DNA from: Flagellimonas lutimaris
Lineage (GTDB): Bacteria > Bacteroidota > Bacteroidia > Flavobacteriales > Flavobacteriaceae
Length of the DNA stretch: 64,000 nt
Direction of reading: 5' to 3'
Assembly: GCF_003581615.1 (NCBI RefSeq)
Contig: NZ_QXFH01000004.1
Coordinates: 1 to 64,000, forward strand
A program made the position numbers and the translations under genes. Positions 62,539 through 64,000 of the stretch are shown here, in pieces; positions within the stretch are counted from its first letter, which is position 1, and each line of letters begins with the position of its first letter. The notes under the pieces were generated by a model. That model was not told where the DNA came from. It saw only the letters and a list, made by a program, of their open reading frames with translations, and searched no databases.

Positions 62539-62835
62539 ATGGCAATCAAGAAACAATACTTAAAAAGCAAGCCTGTTTGTAAAGTAACTTTTTCAGTTCC
62601 TGCAGAAGAGGCAAAGACTGTTGCAGTAGTGGGAGATTTCAACAAATGGAATCCCAAGAAAAGCAGCTTGAAGAAATTGAAGAACGGAACCTTTAAAGGA
62701 ACGTTTGATCTACCTGTAGAAAATAGCTACGAGTTTAGATATTTAATCGATGGCAATTATACCAACGATGCTGAGGCAGATCGTTTCCAGTGGAACGACT
62801 ATGCCGGTGCAGAAAATGCGGTATTGGAAGTGTAA
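62539..62835 (+). CDS. Glycogen-binding CBM48 / isoamylase early-set domain protein
   Basis: 98 aa, a single domain. The VTFSVPAEEAKTVAVVGDFNKWNP segment (VGDFNxW) with YEFRYLIDGNYTNDAEADR is the CBM48 / isoamylase N-terminal early-set fold. In Flavobacteriia such short proteins exist alone; some are annotated as glycoside hydrolases though no catalytic domain is present. A terminator follows at 62848-62877. Confidence 0.88.
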   Translation: MAIKKQYLKSKPVCKVTFSVPAEEAKTVAVVGDFNKWNPKKSSLKKLKNGTFKGTFDLPVENSYEFRYLIDGNYTNDAEADRFQWNDYAGAENAVLEV

Positions 62836-62847
62836 ATCATTGTTAAG

Positions 62848-62877
62848 CCACCATCAAGTTCCCCAAACTGATGGTGG
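62848..62877 (+). terminator. Intrinsic terminator after the CBM48-like gene
   Basis: CCACCATCA (62848-62856) and TGATGGTGG (62869-62877) are perfect 9-bp arms, followed by T-rich sequence. It lies between convergent genes. Confidence 0.88.
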
Positions 62878-62908
62878 TTTTTCCTTTTTTAATTACCAGA
62901 AGGGGCAG

Positions 62909-63565
62909 CTATTTTTTAAAAATAGAGGTGTCTATTTCCTTAAAAGAGGTGATGACATCATAATTCCATTTGCTATAGTCATTATTGGCCGAGTCCACGA
63001 TAATAATTTTTTTAGCCCTGGAATTTTCAGCAGCCAATATTCCTGAGGTCGAATCTTCAAAAATCAATGTTTCACTGGCATCGATATTTAAAACATCCAT
63101 AGCTTTTAAAAAGATTTCAGGGTGGGGTTTACTTTTTATCTTTCCATTGCTGTAAACGATTTGGTTCAAGTCAAAATATTTTTTTAGTTCCAAGTGTTCA
63201 AAATAGAACTGCAGATTGTATAGGTCGGAAGCCGTTGCAATGGTAAATGGGATATTGTTTTTGTCCAGATATTCCAAAAAATCCAAAACTCCGGGAGCTA
63301 GCTCCATCTTTTCTTTTAAACAGAGCGACTGGTAAATATCCTCTTTTTCTATACTTAAGGTTTTTATGTCGTCTTCTGATAAATCTTTGGAAAACAGGTT
63401 GGACATGATTTCGGCATTGTTTTTACCGTGGATTTTAAAGTTTTTTTCTTCGTGGGTAAGCGCTAAGGAATGCTTCTTTAAAAAAACATCCCAAGCCTGA
63501 TTATGTAAGTGGGTATCAAAAAAAAGGGTGCCATTAAAATCAAATATTACACCTTTTATTTCCAT
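62909..63565 (-). CDS. HAD-family hydrolase (beta-phosphoglucomutase-like)
   Basis: 218 aa from ATG 63565 (TTG at 63574 is less likely). HAD motif I FDFNGTLFFD (where the second Asp of DxD is replaced by Asn, so D-x-N), motif II IATASD, motif III Lys in KIKSKPHPE, and motif IV LIFEDSTSGILAAENS. The cap-type and FEDSTSGI fit beta-phosphoglucomutase/phosphatase relatives. The D-to-N change at the second motif-I position may alter activity. It lies 15 bp downstream of the VOC gene. Confidence 0.85.
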   Translation of the reverse strand: MEIKGVIFDFNGTLFFDTHLHNQAWDVFLKKHSLALTHEEKNFKIHGKNNAEIMSNLFSKDLSEDDIKTLSIEKEDIYQSLCLKEKMELAPGVLDFLEYLDKNNIPFTIATASDLYNLQFYFEHLELKKYFDLNQIVYSNGKIKSKPHPEIFLKAMDVLNIDASETLIFEDSTSGILAAENSRAKKIIIVDSANNDYSKWNYDVITSFKEIDTSIFKK

Positions 63566-63580
63566 AAAGTTCAAATTTGT

Positions 63581-63961
63581 TCAATTGTCGATTCTCCAAG
63601 GAGGGTTTAGTCTATTTTCTCCACCATGGAAAAGAATGAGTTGGTTTCCATCAAGATCTTTTAACCTTGCTTCTCTCCATAGCCATTTTTGGTCCGTGGG
63701 CTCCAAATCAAATTGAATCCCTTTTTGTTTCAAAATTTCAACCTGCTCATCTAAATTTTTGCACTCAAAATAAACGTAAATACCTTCTCCTTTTGGCAAC
63801 TCCTCTGTTTGGTGCAAAGAAAATGTGGAATCCCCATCTGGACATTCGAATCTTGCGTAATGGGGAAGGGATTTAACGATTAATTTTAACCCTAAGGTTT
63901 CATAAAAAGGGATTGATTTTGTTAAATCAAGCGAAGGGACCGTTATCTGGTTTAAATTCAT
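63581..63961 (-). CDS. VOC family (glyoxalase-like) protein
   Basis: 126 aa, one VOC unit: MNLNQITVPSLDLTKSIPFYETLGLKL-type start (the beta-alpha-beta-beta-beta module), GIYVYFECKNLDEQVEILKQKG, and the metal-site Glu/Asp region EARLKDLDGNQLILFHGGENR at the end. VOC enzymes include glyoxalase I and dioxygenases. No substrate can be given. It may be co-transcribed with the HAD gene 15 bp downstream. Confidence 0.88.
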   Translation of the reverse strand: MNLNQITVPSLDLTKSIPFYETLGLKLIVKSLPHYARFECPDGDSTFSLHQTEELPKGEGIYVYFECKNLDEQVEILKQKGIQFDLEPTDQKWLWREARLKDLDGNQLILFHGGENRLNPPWRIDN

Positions 63962-64000
63962 TGAAAGGGTCTATTTGGTCCAATAATCAACCACGAGAAC

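Overview
The window is a stretch of chromosome from a marine-type member of the Flavobacteriaceae (Bacteroidota), most like Muricauda/Allomuricauda and relatives. The evidence is a type IX secretion (T9SS) sorting domain with an adjacent PorP/SprF protein, families typical of Flavobacteriia (DUF6089, DUF6090, the FolK-deoxynucleoside kinase fusion, the nadK-DUF6089-uppS-bamA-skp order), no Shine-Dalgarno pattern, and several TAnnTTTG -7 promoter boxes. The genus call is inference from gene content.

Layout. 1-6.2 kb: a T9SS surface-protein locus (3' part of a large repeat protein, then SprF-like and OmpA-like genes). 6.2-15.8 kb: Nramp-type transporter, S9 peptidase, GMC oxidoreductase with its gluconate-dehydrogenase-subunit-3-like partner, AraC regulator, lipoprotein serine hydrolase, TolB-like propeller protein. 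15.95-26.53 kb: an integrated mobile element at the 3' end of tRNA-Leu(UAA). 26.6-36.6 kb: tRNA-Gly, mutS, a SpoU-type methyltransferase, folK-dNK, sppA, a VUT transporter, an AsmA-like protein. 36.65-36.78 kb: a 131-bp cloverleaf-like inverted-repeat element. 36.8-45.2 kb: DUF6090, YfcC and APC permeases, DUF2797, GH3, AraC, two small proteins. 45.2-49.0 kb: clpX, clpP, tig and a holin-IV-like protein. 49.1-52.2 kb: SGNH lipoprotein, alpha/beta hydrolase, pdxJ. 52.3-60.4 kb: CBS protein, nadK, DUF6089, uppS, bamA, two skp/ompH genes, murI, that is envelope biogenesis plus NADP synthesis. 60.4-64 kb: dfrA, 2TM protein, class V aminotransferase, CBM48-like protein, HAD phosphatase, VOC protein.

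The most unusual region is the 10.6-kb element. It is bounded by a perfect 16-bp direct repeat (15950-15965 and 26513-26528). It carries a tyrosine integrase next to attL, two coupled excisionase-like HTH genes (the second, 59 aa, easily missed), a WN-motif/HTH protein, a basic protein, an SF3 (P4/D5-type) primase-helicase, a zinc-ribbon/Toprim DUF6371 protein whose zinc ribbon lies upstream of any ATG or GTG, a second zinc-motif protein, and two membrane proteins of unknown function. Between the membrane genes is 800 bp of noncoding DNA with a five-tract G-quadruplex motif, eight GTGTC/GACAC repeats and a large dyad: a plausible replication origin. No capsid, terminase, relaxase or conjugation gene is visible, so it looks like a small self-replicating integrative element or phage satellite. 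Its insertion separated tRNA-Leu from its chromosomal terminator, and the element supplies a replacement hairpin right beside attR.
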